A stretch of 64,000 nt of DNA from Myroides sp. N17-2 (GCF_002286775.1 NZ_NSGJ01000005.1:1-64000); one strand, 5' to 3'. Positions 33,770 to 43,486 are shown, counted from the stretch's first letter. Notes: a model not told the origin generated them from the letters alone. Numbers and translations are program-made.

Positions 33770-36700
33770 ATGAAAAGACATTTCTTAATCTGGATGCTAT
33801 GTATAGGAGGCAGCACATTCCTACATGCACAAGTAATAGTAAAAGGTAAAGTAACAGGTAAAAGCGATGGCTTACCAGTTTCTTTTGCTACAGTAATCGC
33901 TAATAAGGATAATTCTACTTGGGCAACAACAGATGCCGATGGTAATTTTATGTTAGAGCTAAAAGCTGATGCAGGTACCTTAGCTGTAGAGTATTTAGGA
34001 TATCAACCTAAAACGATTAACTACAAAGGTGCACAACTAGTAAGTATCGTGCTTGAGCAAGATAGCAATATTTTAGATGAGGTAGTACTAATCGGTTATG
34101 GAGCTTCTAAGAAGAAGGACATTACGACATCTATCGCTACAGTGGATAATATCGATAAGCTAGCTTCTAGACCTGTGTCTAATTTAAGTGATTTCTTACA
34201 AGGGCAAGTAGCAGGGGTAACTGTTACACAGCAAGGTGGAGATCCATCAGGTACGAGTAAGATGGTTATTCGTGGTTCAGGTTCATTAGCCAACGAGGCA
34301 CCACTTACTGTAGTAGATGGGGTTCCTTATTATGGTCCTGCGATTAGTCCTAATGATATAGAGTCTGTATCGATCTTAAAAGATGCTGCTGCAGCTGCTA
34401 TCTATGGAGCACAAGCTGCTTCTGGGGTAATCGTGATTACAACTAAGAAAGGGGTAAAAGGTGATCCTAGTGTTACATTGAATATGTATACAGGTTTCTC
34501 TAATGCTACTAATCTACCTACACCGCTAGATGCTAAAGGTCAGGCTTGGGCGTATAATACCGCTGCTGACAACTCTGGTGCACCTAGACAGTCTGCTCAT
34601 AATGCAGCACTTAATCCTTGGGGACAAGAGACTAGAACCAATTGGATGGACGAGATATTTAGAACAGCGGCAATGTATAATGCTGATGCTAGTATCTCTG
34701 GAGCTACAGATAAAAGTAATTACTTAGTATCATTTGGTTATAACAAGAAAGAGGGGACACTTGTCGGAACTTTCGCAGAGCGTTATAACTTCAGAGTAAA
34801 GACAGATACTAAACTTACAGATAAAGTTACAATAGGAGAGAATGTATATTACTCTAATACCAATGCCATAGGGACTAATACAAGTAGTTCTTACTCAGGA
34901 AGTGTGATTAGTGCTTTATATATGCCTTCTGCGGCGCCTGTATATGATGCAAATGGAAAGTTCGGCGGTGTAGTACCTCACGAGTTGGCTCAGTTTGCAG
35001 GAGCATATGGAGATGTATTTAATCCGGTTGCGTTGTTATTAAGACCTACCACGTCTAATCCTACTAATTTTCTAAATGCCAATGTATATTTAAACTATGA
35101 AATCGTAGATGGGCTATCGTTCAAAACATCTTATAGCTTTGATTATACAAGTAATAAATACAAGAAGTTTACACCTAAAGCACCTGAGTTAGGGAGAACA
35201 AACTTAAATAACTACTTATTTGAAAGTAATTACGAGAAAACACACTGGATTTGGGATAACCAAATAACATATCACAAGACTTTTGGCAAGCACGATATTA
35301 ATGCTACAGCTATTCACTCTGCTCAAAAAACGAACTATGATTTCTATTCTATACAAGGGGAAGGTTTTAGTAGTGAAGAGTCTTTTAATCAATATATGGG
35401 GAACGCCTCTATTATGCGTAAGCCTGTTACAGAAACATATGAGGATGCATTGACTTCTATCATCGGACGTGTGATGTATAACTTTGACGATAAATACTTT
35501 TTATCAGGGAGTTTACGTAAGGATACTACTTCACGTTTAGCTAAGAATAATCAGTCTGAGGTATTCCCTTCTGCTTCTGTGGGGTGGAGAATTTCTCAAG
35601 AGAATTTCTTTAATGTACCTGCGATTAGTGAGTTAAAACTAAGAGCGTCTTGGGGACAGATTGGTAACGTTAACTCAGTGGGTTATTACTCTTTTGACGT
35701 GCCATTGAGTACTACAGATATCATTATGGGGGAAGATGGTATGCTAACAGGTAAGGGAACTTACATCAATAGACAGTCTAACCCTAACCTTAAATGGGAA
35801 ACATCAGAGTCTGTGGATATCGGAGTAGATGCAGCATTCTTTAATGGGCGTTTAAATTTGGTAGCGGATTACTTTAGCAAGCGTACGAAAGGGATGATTA
35901 TTCCTGGATTAGAAGACGCTCACCACGGTACTGCAGCAGCAGATGTTAATGGAGGGGAAGTATTAAATAAAGGATTAGAGTTGTCATTAAGTTATAATGA
36001 TAATATCGGTGATCTTAACTATAAGTTGTTTGGTAATGTGAGTTTCTTAAAGAACGAATTAGTGAATTTGAACGGATATAATCAGAGTGGTATTAACTAT
36101 ATCGCACACACAGATAATGTGAGAGGTATCTTATCTCCTTATCGTTCTGTAGTGGGTAAATCACTTTATTCAACTCATTTGGTTCCATATTTAGGGATCT
36201 TCCAATCACAAGCTGAAATAGACGCTTACAGAGGAAAGAACGGTAATTTAATCCAACCTAATGCTAAACCTGGAGACTTCAAGTTTGCTGATTCTAATGG
36301 GGATGGCAAGATAGATAATAATGATAAAGAGTTTATGGACGCTTATATGCCTAAGATCACTTATAGCTTTGGTTTAAACCTAGAGTATAAGAATTGGGAT
36401 GTGAGTATGTTCTTCCAAGGGGTAGGTGATGTGAAGGTATTTAACGGATATAAGTTCACTGCTTATAACGCTTCATTACAAGGATATAACCTAGATAGTA
36501 GAGTACAGAATGCGTGGACACCTGAGAATACAAATACGAGTATCGCAAGATTATCTACTAAAGATGACAATCAAAACTACGGTACTACTTCTAGCTGGTA
36601 TTTAGAGGATGCGTCATACTTGCGCTTAAAGAACTTAACGATAGGATATACTTTACCGAAGAGTATTATGAATGCCTTATCTACTAAGTCTAACTTGAGA

Positions 36701-36838
36701 ATCTTTATGTCAGGAGATAACTTATTTACTATTACAGGATATAAAGGTTTAGATCCTGAAGTAGGTGGAATAGGTCTAGATGTAGCTACATATCCTATCT
36801 CTCGTACCATATCAGGTGGTTTCTTATTTACTTTTTAA
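33770..36838 (+). CDS. SusC/RagA-family TonB-linked outer membrane transporter
   Basis: A 1022-residue complete SusC. Signal peptide 1-20 (ends FLHAQ), CarboxypepD-reg-like domain about 22-105 (VKGKVTGKSDGLPVSFATV, GYQPKTINY), TonB-box/plug with EVVLIGYGASKKKDITTS (about 106-123), LQGQVAGVTVTQQGGDPSG and the SusC signature VPYYGPAISPNDIESVSILKDAAAAAIYGAQAASGVI, then a large barrel ending SGGFLFTF. An EF-hand-like DSNGDGKIDNND at about 843-854 suggests a calcium site. A SusD gene follows directly and phosphoesterase genes lie downstream, so the imported ligand is probably a phosphorylated compound or phosphodiester. Confidence 0.96.
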   Translation: MKRHFLIWMLCIGGSTFLHAQVIVKGKVTGKSDGLPVSFATVIANKDNSTWATTDADGNFMLELKADAGTLAVEYLGYQPKTINYKGAQLVSIVLEQDSNILDEVVLIGYGASKKKDITTSIATVDNIDKLASRPVSNLSDFLQGQVAGVTVTQQGGDPSGTSKMVIRGSGSLANEAPLTVVDGVPYYGPAISPNDIESVSILKDAAAAAIYGAQAASGVIVITTKKGVKGDPSVTLNMYTGFSNATNLPTPLDAKGQAWAYNTAADNSGAPRQSAHNAALNPWGQETRTNWMDEIFRTAAMYNADASISGATDKSNYLVSFGYNKKEGTLVGTFAERYNFRVKTDTKLTDKVTIGENVYYSNTNAIGTNTSSSYSGSVISALYMPSAAPVYDANGKFGGVVPHELAQFAGAYGDVFNPVALLLRPTTSNPTNFLNANVYLNYEIVDGLSFKTSYSFDYTSNKYKKFTPKAPELGRTNLNNYLFESNYEKTHWIWDNQITYHKTFGKHDINATAIHSAQKTNYDFYSIQGEGFSSEESFNQYMGNASIMRKPVTETYEDALTSIIGRVMYNFDDKYFLSGSLRKDTTSRLAKNNQSEVFPSASVGWRISQENFFNVPAISELKLRASWGQIGNVNSVGYYSFDVPLSTTDIIMGEDGMLTGKGTYINRQSNPNLKWETSESVDIGVDAAFFNGRLNLVADYFSKRTKGMIIPGLEDAHHGTAAADVNGGEVLNKGLELSLSYNDNIGDLNYKLFGNVSFLKNELVNLNGYNQSGINYIAHTDNVRGILSPYRSVVGKSLYSTHLVPYLGIFQSQAEIDAYRGKNGNLIQPNAKPGDFKFADSNGDGKIDNNDKEFMDAYMPKITYSFGLNLEYKNWDVSMFFQGVGDVKVFNGYKFTAYNASLQGYNLDSRVQNAWTPENTNTSIARLSTKDDNQNYGTTSSWYLEDASYLRLKNLTIGYTLPKSIMNALSTKSNLRIFMSGDNLFTITGYKGLDPEVGGIGLDVATYPISRTISGGFLFTF

Positions 36839-36841
36839 TCC

Positions 36842-38440
36842 ATGACAATTATGAAAAAATACAACTTATCTAAATATAGTCTAGTATTAGGTCTTTCGAC
36901 TATCTTATCACTAGGCGCGTGTAGTTCTGATTTTACAGAATTAGATCCAAAGGGAAGTACATCGTATGAGAACTATTGGAAAAGTGAGCAAGACGCGGTA
37001 GAAGCAGCGAATAGCTTATACCAAATGATGAATCAGGACGAAATGTTCGGTAGAGGGTTCTTCTGGTATATTAATGCTTCTGATGATATGGTGACGGGGC
37101 GTCTAAACGCAACTGCTGATAATATCAAGAACTTTAATATGAATGGAGATGAGAACTATGTCAATGGTATCTATCAGAATGCATATAAAGTAATCCGCAG
37201 AGCTAATGACATTATCGTGAATGTTCCTGGGATGAAAATAAGCGAGTCTCTTAAAACTAGGATTCTAGGGGAAGCATATTTTATGAGAGGGTTCTTCTAT
37301 TTTTGGTTAGCGCACACTTATGGAGATAACGGACAGAATGGTGGGGTGCCTATTATTACAGAGGCTAATATGTCTCAACCGGCAGGTAGTTTTAAAAGAC
37401 CTGCTAGTGTAGTAGAGAACTATGATCATATCGTGAAAGACTTGACTAAAGCAGCGGAGCTATTACCTTTATTTACGGCGTATTCTGCTGATAATTATGG
37501 TAGAGCACATAGAGATGCAGCCCTTGCTTATATCGCTAAGACTAACTTATACTGGGCACAGTATGACAAATCTAGATATGCTGAAGTAATTAAGTATGCG
37601 GATGCAGTTACTAATTCGGGATCTAATAGAGCTTTAGTGAATACAGGTAATCCTGCGAAAGATTACAGAGAGTTACACAGTTATAAAAACAACTGGAAGA
37701 GTGAGTATATCTGGTCTGTGAACTCGGGTATAGAGGGAGGAAGTATCTTACCGGGATGTATGCTTGAGAACAAAGGTTGGGGTGCTTATAACGGTTGGGG
37801 GTATTATACACCAACAGAAGGGTTATTCCAAGAATTTGAGAAAGGGGATGCACGTAGAAAGGTAACTTTATTGACTTTCGGAGATGAGTTTTCTTATTTT
37901 GGAAAAACGAGAAGATATGCATCAGAGAATTCATTATCAGGACTTCAGTTTAATAAGTATATGGCAGAGTATGCTACAGAAGATGCTCTAGGGAAGTTTA
38001 TCAATACCAATGGAGATAAACCAACGACGACGTATAATGTGCCTTTAATGCGCTATGCGGAGATCTTATTAATAAAGGCAGAAGCACAGATTATGTCTGG
38101 ACAGAGTGGGGATGAGGCGTTAAACCAAGTGCGTGTACGTGCTGGGCTACCAACTAAAACAGGAGCTACTATGGCTGATCTAAAACACGAAAGACGAGTA
38201 GAATTAGCAGGGGAGTTTGCTAATAGACACTTTGACTTAGTGAGATGGGGTGATGCTAAGGCGGCTTATGGCAAGCCACTTTATGGACGTATTCACAAGG
38301 AGCGTTCTAACCCTGATTCTCCATATACAGTATCAGAAGTATGGAAGGCAAGAAACTTTGATACAAGTAAAATGCACGTATGGCCTATTCCTAACAGAGC
38401 AGTACAATCATCAGGTATCAAACAAAATGTAGGTTGGTAA
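36842..38440 (+). CDS. SusD/RagB-family substrate-binding lipoprotein
   Basis: A 532-residue surface lipoprotein with lipobox LSLGAC (Cys at about 28), helical core FMRGFFYFWLAHTYGDNG (about 148-165), and the SusD C-terminal motif LKHERRVELAGEFANRHFDLVRWGDA (about 445-470). It starts 3 bp after SusC and forms the binding lid of that transporter. ATG at 36842 or 36851 are both possible; the second is preceded by a better spacing. A full palindromic repeat begins 8 bp after the stop and separates this gene from the enzymes. Confidence 0.95.
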   Translation: MTIMKKYNLSKYSLVLGLSTILSLGACSSDFTELDPKGSTSYENYWKSEQDAVEAANSLYQMMNQDEMFGRGFFWYINASDDMVTGRLNATADNIKNFNMNGDENYVNGIYQNAYKVIRRANDIIVNVPGMKISESLKTRILGEAYFMRGFFYFWLAHTYGDNGQNGGVPIITEANMSQPAGSFKRPASVVENYDHIVKDLTKAAELLPLFTAYSADNYGRAHRDAALAYIAKTNLYWAQYDKSRYAEVIKYADAVTNSGSNRALVNTGNPAKDYRELHSYKNNWKSEYIWSVNSGIEGGSILPGCMLENKGWGAYNGWGYYTPTEGLFQEFEKGDARRKVTLLTFGDEFSYFGKTRRYASENSLSGLQFNKYMAEYATEDALGKFINTNGDKPTTTYNVPLMRYAEILLIKAEAQIMSGQSGDEALNQVRVRAGLPTKTGATMADLKHERRVELAGEFANRHFDLVRWGDAKAAYGKPLYGRIHKERSNPDSPYTVSEVWKARNFDTSKMHVWPIPNRAVQSSGIKQNVGW

Positions 38441-38447
38441 TACCTTA

Positions 38448-38603
38448 AACCCAGATTACGCATTAGCCAAATACTACAAAGCAATTCTACTTCATAGCTC
38501 TTTCATTAGCTCTAAAACCATACTATAGTATGCTTGTGTCACTAATCCAGATCTATCTTGTATAATTACTTTTCGTTTATATGTCTATCGCGTAATCTGG
38601 GTT
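38448..38603. repeat. Palindromic repeat family 1, full-length copy (AACCCAGATTACGC ends)
   Basis: 156 bp with perfect 14-bp inverted ends (AACCCAGATTACGC / GCGTAATCTGGGTT). The centre CATACTATAGTATG (38519-38532) sits exactly midway and the arms are imperfectly complementary. It lies between SusD and the phosphoesterase genes and could act as a terminator or mRNA-processing hairpin inside the operon. Confidence 0.92.
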
Positions 38604-38688
38604 AAATCTGCAGATAAGATTTTAGGTATATTATTTTCAAGATTCAGAGGGGGTGTAAGCTCTACGCCCCTCTTTTTACACACACAAT

Positions 38689-40482
38689 ATGAAAAGATTC
38701 TTTCTATCGATAGCGCTACTAGCAAGTGTATTCACAGCTAATGCGCAATCAAAAACATATAAAATACACTCTCATAACGACTATCAGCAAGCTACGCCGT
38801 TCTGGACAGCGTATACTAATACGAGTCAATCTATTGAGATAGACTTAGTACTTGATAAAGGAGCGTTATACGTAGCGCACGAGCAAAAGAGTATTGATAA
38901 AAACAGAACAATTGAGAGCTTGTATTTAGACCCATTAGCCCAAGCGGTTAAACTAAATATAGGACAGGCAAAAGGGCTAAACTTCTTAATTGACCTAAAG
39001 TCGAATGCAAATCAGTCATTAGAATTGCTATTACCTGTGCTAAAGAAATATGAGCAGCTAATTAAAGAACAACAAATAACTTTCGTTATCTCAGGTAATA
39101 AGCCTGATGATGCGACATTTAAGAAGTGTCCTACTTACATACAGCTAGATCATCAGTCACTTACGCCTATTGCAGATCAAGCGATATGGAGTAGAGTCGC
39201 GATGGTTAGTCTAAACTTTAGAGAGTACTCTGTTTGGAATGGTAAAGGGCGTACCGTGGAAGCTGAGAAAGTGAAGTTGCAGCAAGTGATTGATCTAGTA
39301 CACAGCCAAGGGAAAGCTATCCGATTCTGGGGAACACCGGATGGGAAGACTGCTTTTAAGGCTTTTGCAGATATGGGAATAGATGTTATCAATACTGATA
39401 ATCCTTATTTGGCTAATGCGTATTTGTCAAATCTACACAAGACTGTTTATACCAATAAAGAAGTATCTAAAGTGTATAAGCCAACCTTTGCGAATGATGA
39501 TAAAAATATGCCTATTAAGAACGTTATTCTGCTAATAGGAGATGGTAATGGATTGTCACAAATATCTGCTGCTGCATTGGCAAATGGCGGTGATTTAAGT
39601 TTGTTGCAATTAAAAAGTGTAGGGTTCTTAAAGACGCAGTCGGGAGATGATTTTACAACGGATTCTGCAGCAGGTGGTACAGCTTTAGCTACAGGTGAGA
39701 AGACGTATAATCGCTCTATCGGGATGAGTATGGAGAGAAAGCCATTAATGAATATCACAGAGTATCTAGCGCCCTTTAAATATAAAACAGGAGTGATCAG
39801 TACAGATGAATTGACTGGAGCAACACCTTCTTCATTTTACGCACATCAGCTAGATAGAGATAATTATGATTTAATCGCAAAGGATTTGCTAAGTAGTAAT
39901 TTGTCATTGTTTGTAGCAGCTGGAAAGAAGTCATTTAACGATATTGACTTAAAGCAAAAGTTTACTGTAGTTAATGACCTAAAAGAGCTTGGTAATGCAA
40001 AAGAATCTAAGGTAGGAATGTTCTTAGCTGACGGAGGATTAAAGGGAATTATAGACGGTAGAGAGGATGTATTAGCACAGGCAACTAAGCATAGTTTAGA
40101 TTTCCTATCTAAAGATAAACAGCCTTTCTTCTTAATGGTTGAAGGAGCGAAAATAGATTCTTATGGTCACTTTAATAATACGGGAGGTATCGTGACTGAA
40201 GGTATTGACTTTGATAGAGCGATTACAGAAGCATTAAAGTTCGCAGACAACGATGGACAGACATTAGTGATTATCACTGCGGACCACGAGACAAGTGGTT
40301 TTGCGATACCACAAGGGGATGTAAAGAAGGGAATTATAGAGGGAGACTTTATCTCTAATGACCATACAGGAACGATGATTCCTATTTTCGCTTACGGGCC
40401 TAAATCAGGCGAGTTTAGAGGTGTATATGAGAATAATGAAGTATTCCATAAGATAGTTAAGCTTTTAAATCTAAAGAAGTAA
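38689..40482 (+). CDS. Secreted GDPD-type phosphodiesterase / alkaline phosphatase fusion
   Basis: A 597-residue two-enzyme protein. Signal peptide 1-20 (ends TANAQ). Residues about 24-252 are a PI-PLC/GDPD-superfamily TIM barrel of the AIM6-like group (HSHNDY at 27-32, IEIDLVL, VAHEQ). Residues about 270-597 are a PhoA-type alkaline phosphatase: metal site D285 in IGDGNG, nucleophile S326 in DSAAGGTALATG, EGAKIDSYGH at 485-494 and TADHE at 530-534. The pair would cut a phosphodiester and then the phosphomonoester, releasing phosphate from, for example, glycerophosphodiesters or inositol-type headgroups. It is secreted, next to SusC/D. The substrate is inference. Confidence 0.9.
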   Translation: MKRFFLSIALLASVFTANAQSKTYKIHSHNDYQQATPFWTAYTNTSQSIEIDLVLDKGALYVAHEQKSIDKNRTIESLYLDPLAQAVKLNIGQAKGLNFLIDLKSNANQSLELLLPVLKKYEQLIKEQQITFVISGNKPDDATFKKCPTYIQLDHQSLTPIADQAIWSRVAMVSLNFREYSVWNGKGRTVEAEKVKLQQVIDLVHSQGKAIRFWGTPDGKTAFKAFADMGIDVINTDNPYLANAYLSNLHKTVYTNKEVSKVYKPTFANDDKNMPIKNVILLIGDGNGLSQISAAALANGGDLSLLQLKSVGFLKTQSGDDFTTDSAAGGTALATGEKTYNRSIGMSMERKPLMNITEYLAPFKYKTGVISTDELTGATPSSFYAHQLDRDNYDLIAKDLLSSNLSLFVAAGKKSFNDIDLKQKFTVVNDLKELGNAKESKVGMFLADGGLKGIIDGREDVLAQATKHSLDFLSKDKQPFFLMVEGAKIDSYGHFNNTGGIVTEGIDFDRAITEALKFADNDGQTLVIITADHETSGFAIPQGDVKKGIIEGDFISNDHTGTMIPIFAYGPKSGEFRGVYENNEVFHKIVKLLNLKK

Positions 40483-40485
40483 ACG

Positions 40486-41991
40486 ATGAAGCGATTAGTA
40501 GTCTATCTGATGGCTGTAATGGGGACTAGTCTTTATGCCCAAAATAAAAATATTAGTGGTAAGGTATTCGAAGATGTCAATAAGAATGGGCAATATGATA
40601 AAGGAGAGCCTCTGTTAAAAGATGTTTTGATCAGCAATGGTCAAGACCTTGTAAAGACAAATCAAAAAGGAGAATATAAGATAAATACTTTGGCAGATAT
40701 GCAGGTTTTTATCGTAAAGCCTACTGGTTATCAGTCTTCTCTGTCTAAAGAGAACAAGGTGAACTTCTATCTGCCTTATGCTGATTTAGGAAAAGTGAGT
40801 ACATATGATTTTGCCTTGTATAAACAAGATGAGTCAAAGCCTTTAAATGCAGTACTTCTAGGCGATTTACAGTCTGATGTATTAGACGATATTCACCACG
40901 TAGAGAAGTTAGTAGTCAGCGAATTGTCAAAGACGCCACCTGATCTAATCTTTCCTTTAGGGGATTTGGTATTTGATCGTTTGGAAGTATTTGACCCTTT
41001 GTCTAAATCATTGGGATTGATAGGAAGCCCGATATATTATGTGGTTGGAAATCACGATCTAGACTTTGGTAAAGGGAAGAAGGTTAAGGACAGAGATATT
41101 AGTTATAAAAAGGTGTTTGGACCTTCGTATTATACCTTAGAGTATGGGAATGAGCTAATTATCGTGCTTAATAATATTTTGCTTATCGATGAGAAGGGAT
41201 ATATCGGCAAGATAGATGAGGTACAAAAAGTCTTTCTAAAGAATATTCTAAGCCATTATGCACCAACTCATCAAAAAGTAAAAGTAATGATGCATATTCC
41301 TATCGAATTTATGAAGGATAAGGAGGAGTTTGTCAGCTTATTTGACAGCTATAACCAAGTGTTTGTTGGGGTAGGGCACACCCACACCCAATATCATAAT
41401 CACTACTCTAGAACAGCTAATACGCCTATTCACGAGTTAGTAGCAGGAGCAGTATGTGGAGCTTGGTGGCAAGGACCTCACGATATCGAGGGAATACCAT
41501 TTGCGATGATGTATGACGGTACTTGGAAGGGATATTGGCATTTGAATTCATCTCCCAAAGATTATACGTTATCGTACAAAGTCTCAGGTAGAGATGCGGA
41601 TAAACAGATACAAGTTTGGGCGCCTGAGGTAAAAGAATGGGACAAGAGCCTAGAACATCTAAATGATGGCTATATCTACGCAAACGTCTTCGCAGGTGAT
41701 CAAGATACTAAAGTGCAAATCAGCTTTGATGGTACTACGTGGCAATCGATGGACTATTATGAGGGAGTAGATCCTCATTATACAAGATTAATCGAACTAC
41801 AAAAACAAGGTAGGTTTAAAAATATGAATACTTCTTCTGCCGTAGATGCGAAGAGAGTAAGTAAACATTTATGGCGTATGCCAATTCCTGAGGGACTTCA
41901 AGAAGGATCTCAGTTGATTAAAGTAAAAGCTATTGACACACGATACGGTCTTAATCATGTGGAGAACCGTGTCCTGTGGACCCCAAATTAG
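40486..41991 (+). CDS. Secreted calcineurin-like metallophosphoesterase
   Basis: A 501-residue protein with signal peptide 1-18 (ends LYAQ), an N-terminal SdrD-B/MetallophosN-like domain (ISGKVFEDVNKNGQYDKGEPLLKDV, about 24-95), a metallophosphoesterase core with GDLQSD at 126-131, GD at 159-160, GNHD at 188-191, MMHIP, and VGHTH at 296-300, and a C-terminal beta domain. The first motif has Gln129 where most relatives have His, as is usual in this MetallophosN subgroup. It starts 3 bp after the fusion phosphatase, so both are made together. Its role is probably cleavage of a phosphodiester or phosphomonoester at the cell surface or periplasm. Confidence 0.9.
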   Translation: MKRLVVYLMAVMGTSLYAQNKNISGKVFEDVNKNGQYDKGEPLLKDVLISNGQDLVKTNQKGEYKINTLADMQVFIVKPTGYQSSLSKENKVNFYLPYADLGKVSTYDFALYKQDESKPLNAVLLGDLQSDVLDDIHHVEKLVVSELSKTPPDLIFPLGDLVFDRLEVFDPLSKSLGLIGSPIYYVVGNHDLDFGKGKKVKDRDISYKKVFGPSYYTLEYGNELIIVLNNILLIDEKGYIGKIDEVQKVFLKNILSHYAPTHQKVKVMMHIPIEFMKDKEEFVSLFDSYNQVFVGVGHTHTQYHNHYSRTANTPIHELVAGAVCGAWWQGPHDIEGIPFAMMYDGTWKGYWHLNSSPKDYTLSYKVSGRDADKQIQVWAPEVKEWDKSLEHLNDGYIYANVFAGDQDTKVQISFDGTTWQSMDYYEGVDPHYTRLIELQKQGRFKNMNTSSAVDAKRVSKHLWRMPIPEGLQEGSQLIKVKAIDTRYGLNHVENRVLWTPN

Positions 41992-42044
41992 CTTTATATA
42001 AGGAGTTGAGGTGTCAACTTTTTAGATTAGTAGTGTTTGTATTG

Positions 42045-42080
42045 AGAGGTAGCCCATCGTGGCTACCTTTCTGTTTTTAT
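42045..42080 (+). terminator. Terminator after the phosphoesterase operon
   Basis: Stem AGGTAGCC / GGCTACCT, loop CATCGT, followed by TTCTGTTTTT. Confidence 0.85.
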
Positions 42081-42114
42081 AGTAACCCAGATGCAAAGTT
42101 CAGAATTATAAAAC

Positions 42115-42490
42115 TAGAAAATTTGGTGCAGGGAATTTTTTGCTACTTTTTGTCTTTTTTTACCACTTTTTACCAAAATTGCCTTTTGGACTCAAAAACT
42201 TATAAAATTCTTCAATCCCTTTGTATCACAGGGATGAAGGAGGGTTAAAACACACTTTGTTCGGGAAGTGTTGTAGCAGGATTCGGGAGTTCTTCGGAAA
42301 ACAGGCCTTCTTTCCGAAGGATTACTGCACTGTTCCGAAGCCGTTCCGAACAAATGGCTAAATCAAGTGTGTTTTATTATTGATAATCAGTGTTTTGTAT
42401 TTTTAAAAGTGGTCTTTTTTGGTAAAAAAAGGTCATTTTAGGCAAAAAGTGGAAGAATCTTCCCTGAAGGAGAAAAATGTTTTTAGGGTG
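42115..42490 (-). repeat. TTCGGAA-rich dispersed repeat (family 3), copy D
   Basis: Reverse-orientation homologue of 27541-27840. The core 42247-42373 is bounded by 11-bp inverted ends AAAACACACTT / AAGTGTGTTTT. Inside are paired TTCGGAA and TTCCGAA units that can form several small hairpins. AT-rich flanks carry CCACTTTTTACC-type repeats on both sides. No coding frame is kept. Confidence 0.78.
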
Positions 42491-42696
42491 TAGTATTTTT
42501 GTTAAAAGATTAAAGGGGGGATATTTGAAATTGGATTGGATAATGTTTGCGAGTATATTGTACCAGTAGAATGGGGTCCTTCGTTGCACTCAGGATGACA
42601 TATTTTGGGGGATTTTGATGGGGGATGATGATTATTGATGATTGGGGTTTTGGAATATTATCTTGTGGGTTACTGTGAATGACTTCTACTCTTAAC
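42491..42696. other. Intergenic, GT-rich, no gene seen
   Basis: Composition resembles the 29061-29529 stretch (runs such as GATGATGATTATTGATGATTGGGG). No structure called. Confidence 0.35.
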
Positions 42697-43392
42697 CTAC
42701 TCAGAGAATAAGAAAAATGGTAGTATGACAGGTTTACTTTTAAAATCAGTTGGGTGGACAGGGGTCTTTCCTTTAAGGGGAGTGATGTTTAGGTCTTTGA
42801 TAGTGGCTTGGCCATTGATGGCGAATCCTAGTTGTCCACGTGATTGTAGGTGGGTGGTGTGGTCTTCATAATGGAAGTATTCTTCGTTGTTAAGCCAAAT
42901 GTAGAGGTGGTTATCTATCTTTTGGATTTGCCAAGTGACCCATTCTGTTGTTGGGATAAGGGCTACTTTAGGAAGTTTACCGATATTGTTTTTGGTGCGT
43001 ATGAAGGCGTTCTCTTTTATGATTTCTTCTCCCTTAAATAATTTGCGGTCTTCGATCTGAAGTTTTTTGTCTAGGGTGTTGTATAATATCCCTAAAAAGG
43101 CTTGTTCTTTGATGTTTAGCATGACCTCTAATAAGTACGTTCCCTCTTGTACTTGGGAAGAAAAAGTAAGGATATAGTTTTCGGGAAGTTGTTTATTAAG
43201 TGTTATAATTGCCCAATGTTTGTTTTTTTCCCCTGTAAGGTTGTAACTTTCGGCAGTCCAATCTCCGTTAATAGCTGTCCATTTGTTGATGTTTTTAGCA
43301 GTGTTAGCGAAGTTGGTTTTTACTTTATTATCTACTGAACCACAGCTGATAGTAAGGAAACAAAGGAGGATAAATAGGCTTGTGTTTTTCAT
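42697..43392 (-). CDS. Putative lipoprotein with LamG/DUF1080-like fold
   Basis: A 231-residue lipoprotein (LTISC lipobox, Cys at 17). The mature part resembles the concanavalin-like beta sandwich of DUF1080-type proteins: NKWTAINGDWTAESYNLTGE near the start, then alternating strands (WVTWQIQKIDNHLYIWLNNEEYFHYED) and RGQLGFAINGQATIKDLNITPL near the end, the usual closing strand of this fold. No catalytic residues can be claimed. Function unknown; carbohydrate or surface binding is plausible. Confidence 0.75.
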   Translation of the reverse strand: MKNTSLFILLCFLTISCGSVDNKVKTNFANTAKNINKWTAINGDWTAESYNLTGEKNKHWAIITLNKQLPENYILTFSSQVQEGTYLLEVMLNIKEQAFLGILYNTLDKKLQIEDRKLFKGEEIIKENAFIRTKNNIGKLPKVALIPTTEWVTWQIQKIDNHLYIWLNNEEYFHYEDHTTHLQSRGQLGFAINGQATIKDLNITPLKGKTPVHPTDFKSKPVILPFFLFSE

Positions 43393-43486
43393 TGTAAAAA
43401 GTATTCGGTAATTTTTTTACAAGTTTAACGCTTTCAAAATAATAAAAGTGCAATTTGTGTGTTATAATATACAGACTAGCGAAAGG

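Noticed and set aside
41976-42248. 90-codon open frame after the phosphoesterase
   Set aside because: It overlaps the phosphoesterase stop, runs through a terminator and repeat copy D, and is poly-Phe/Leu rich.
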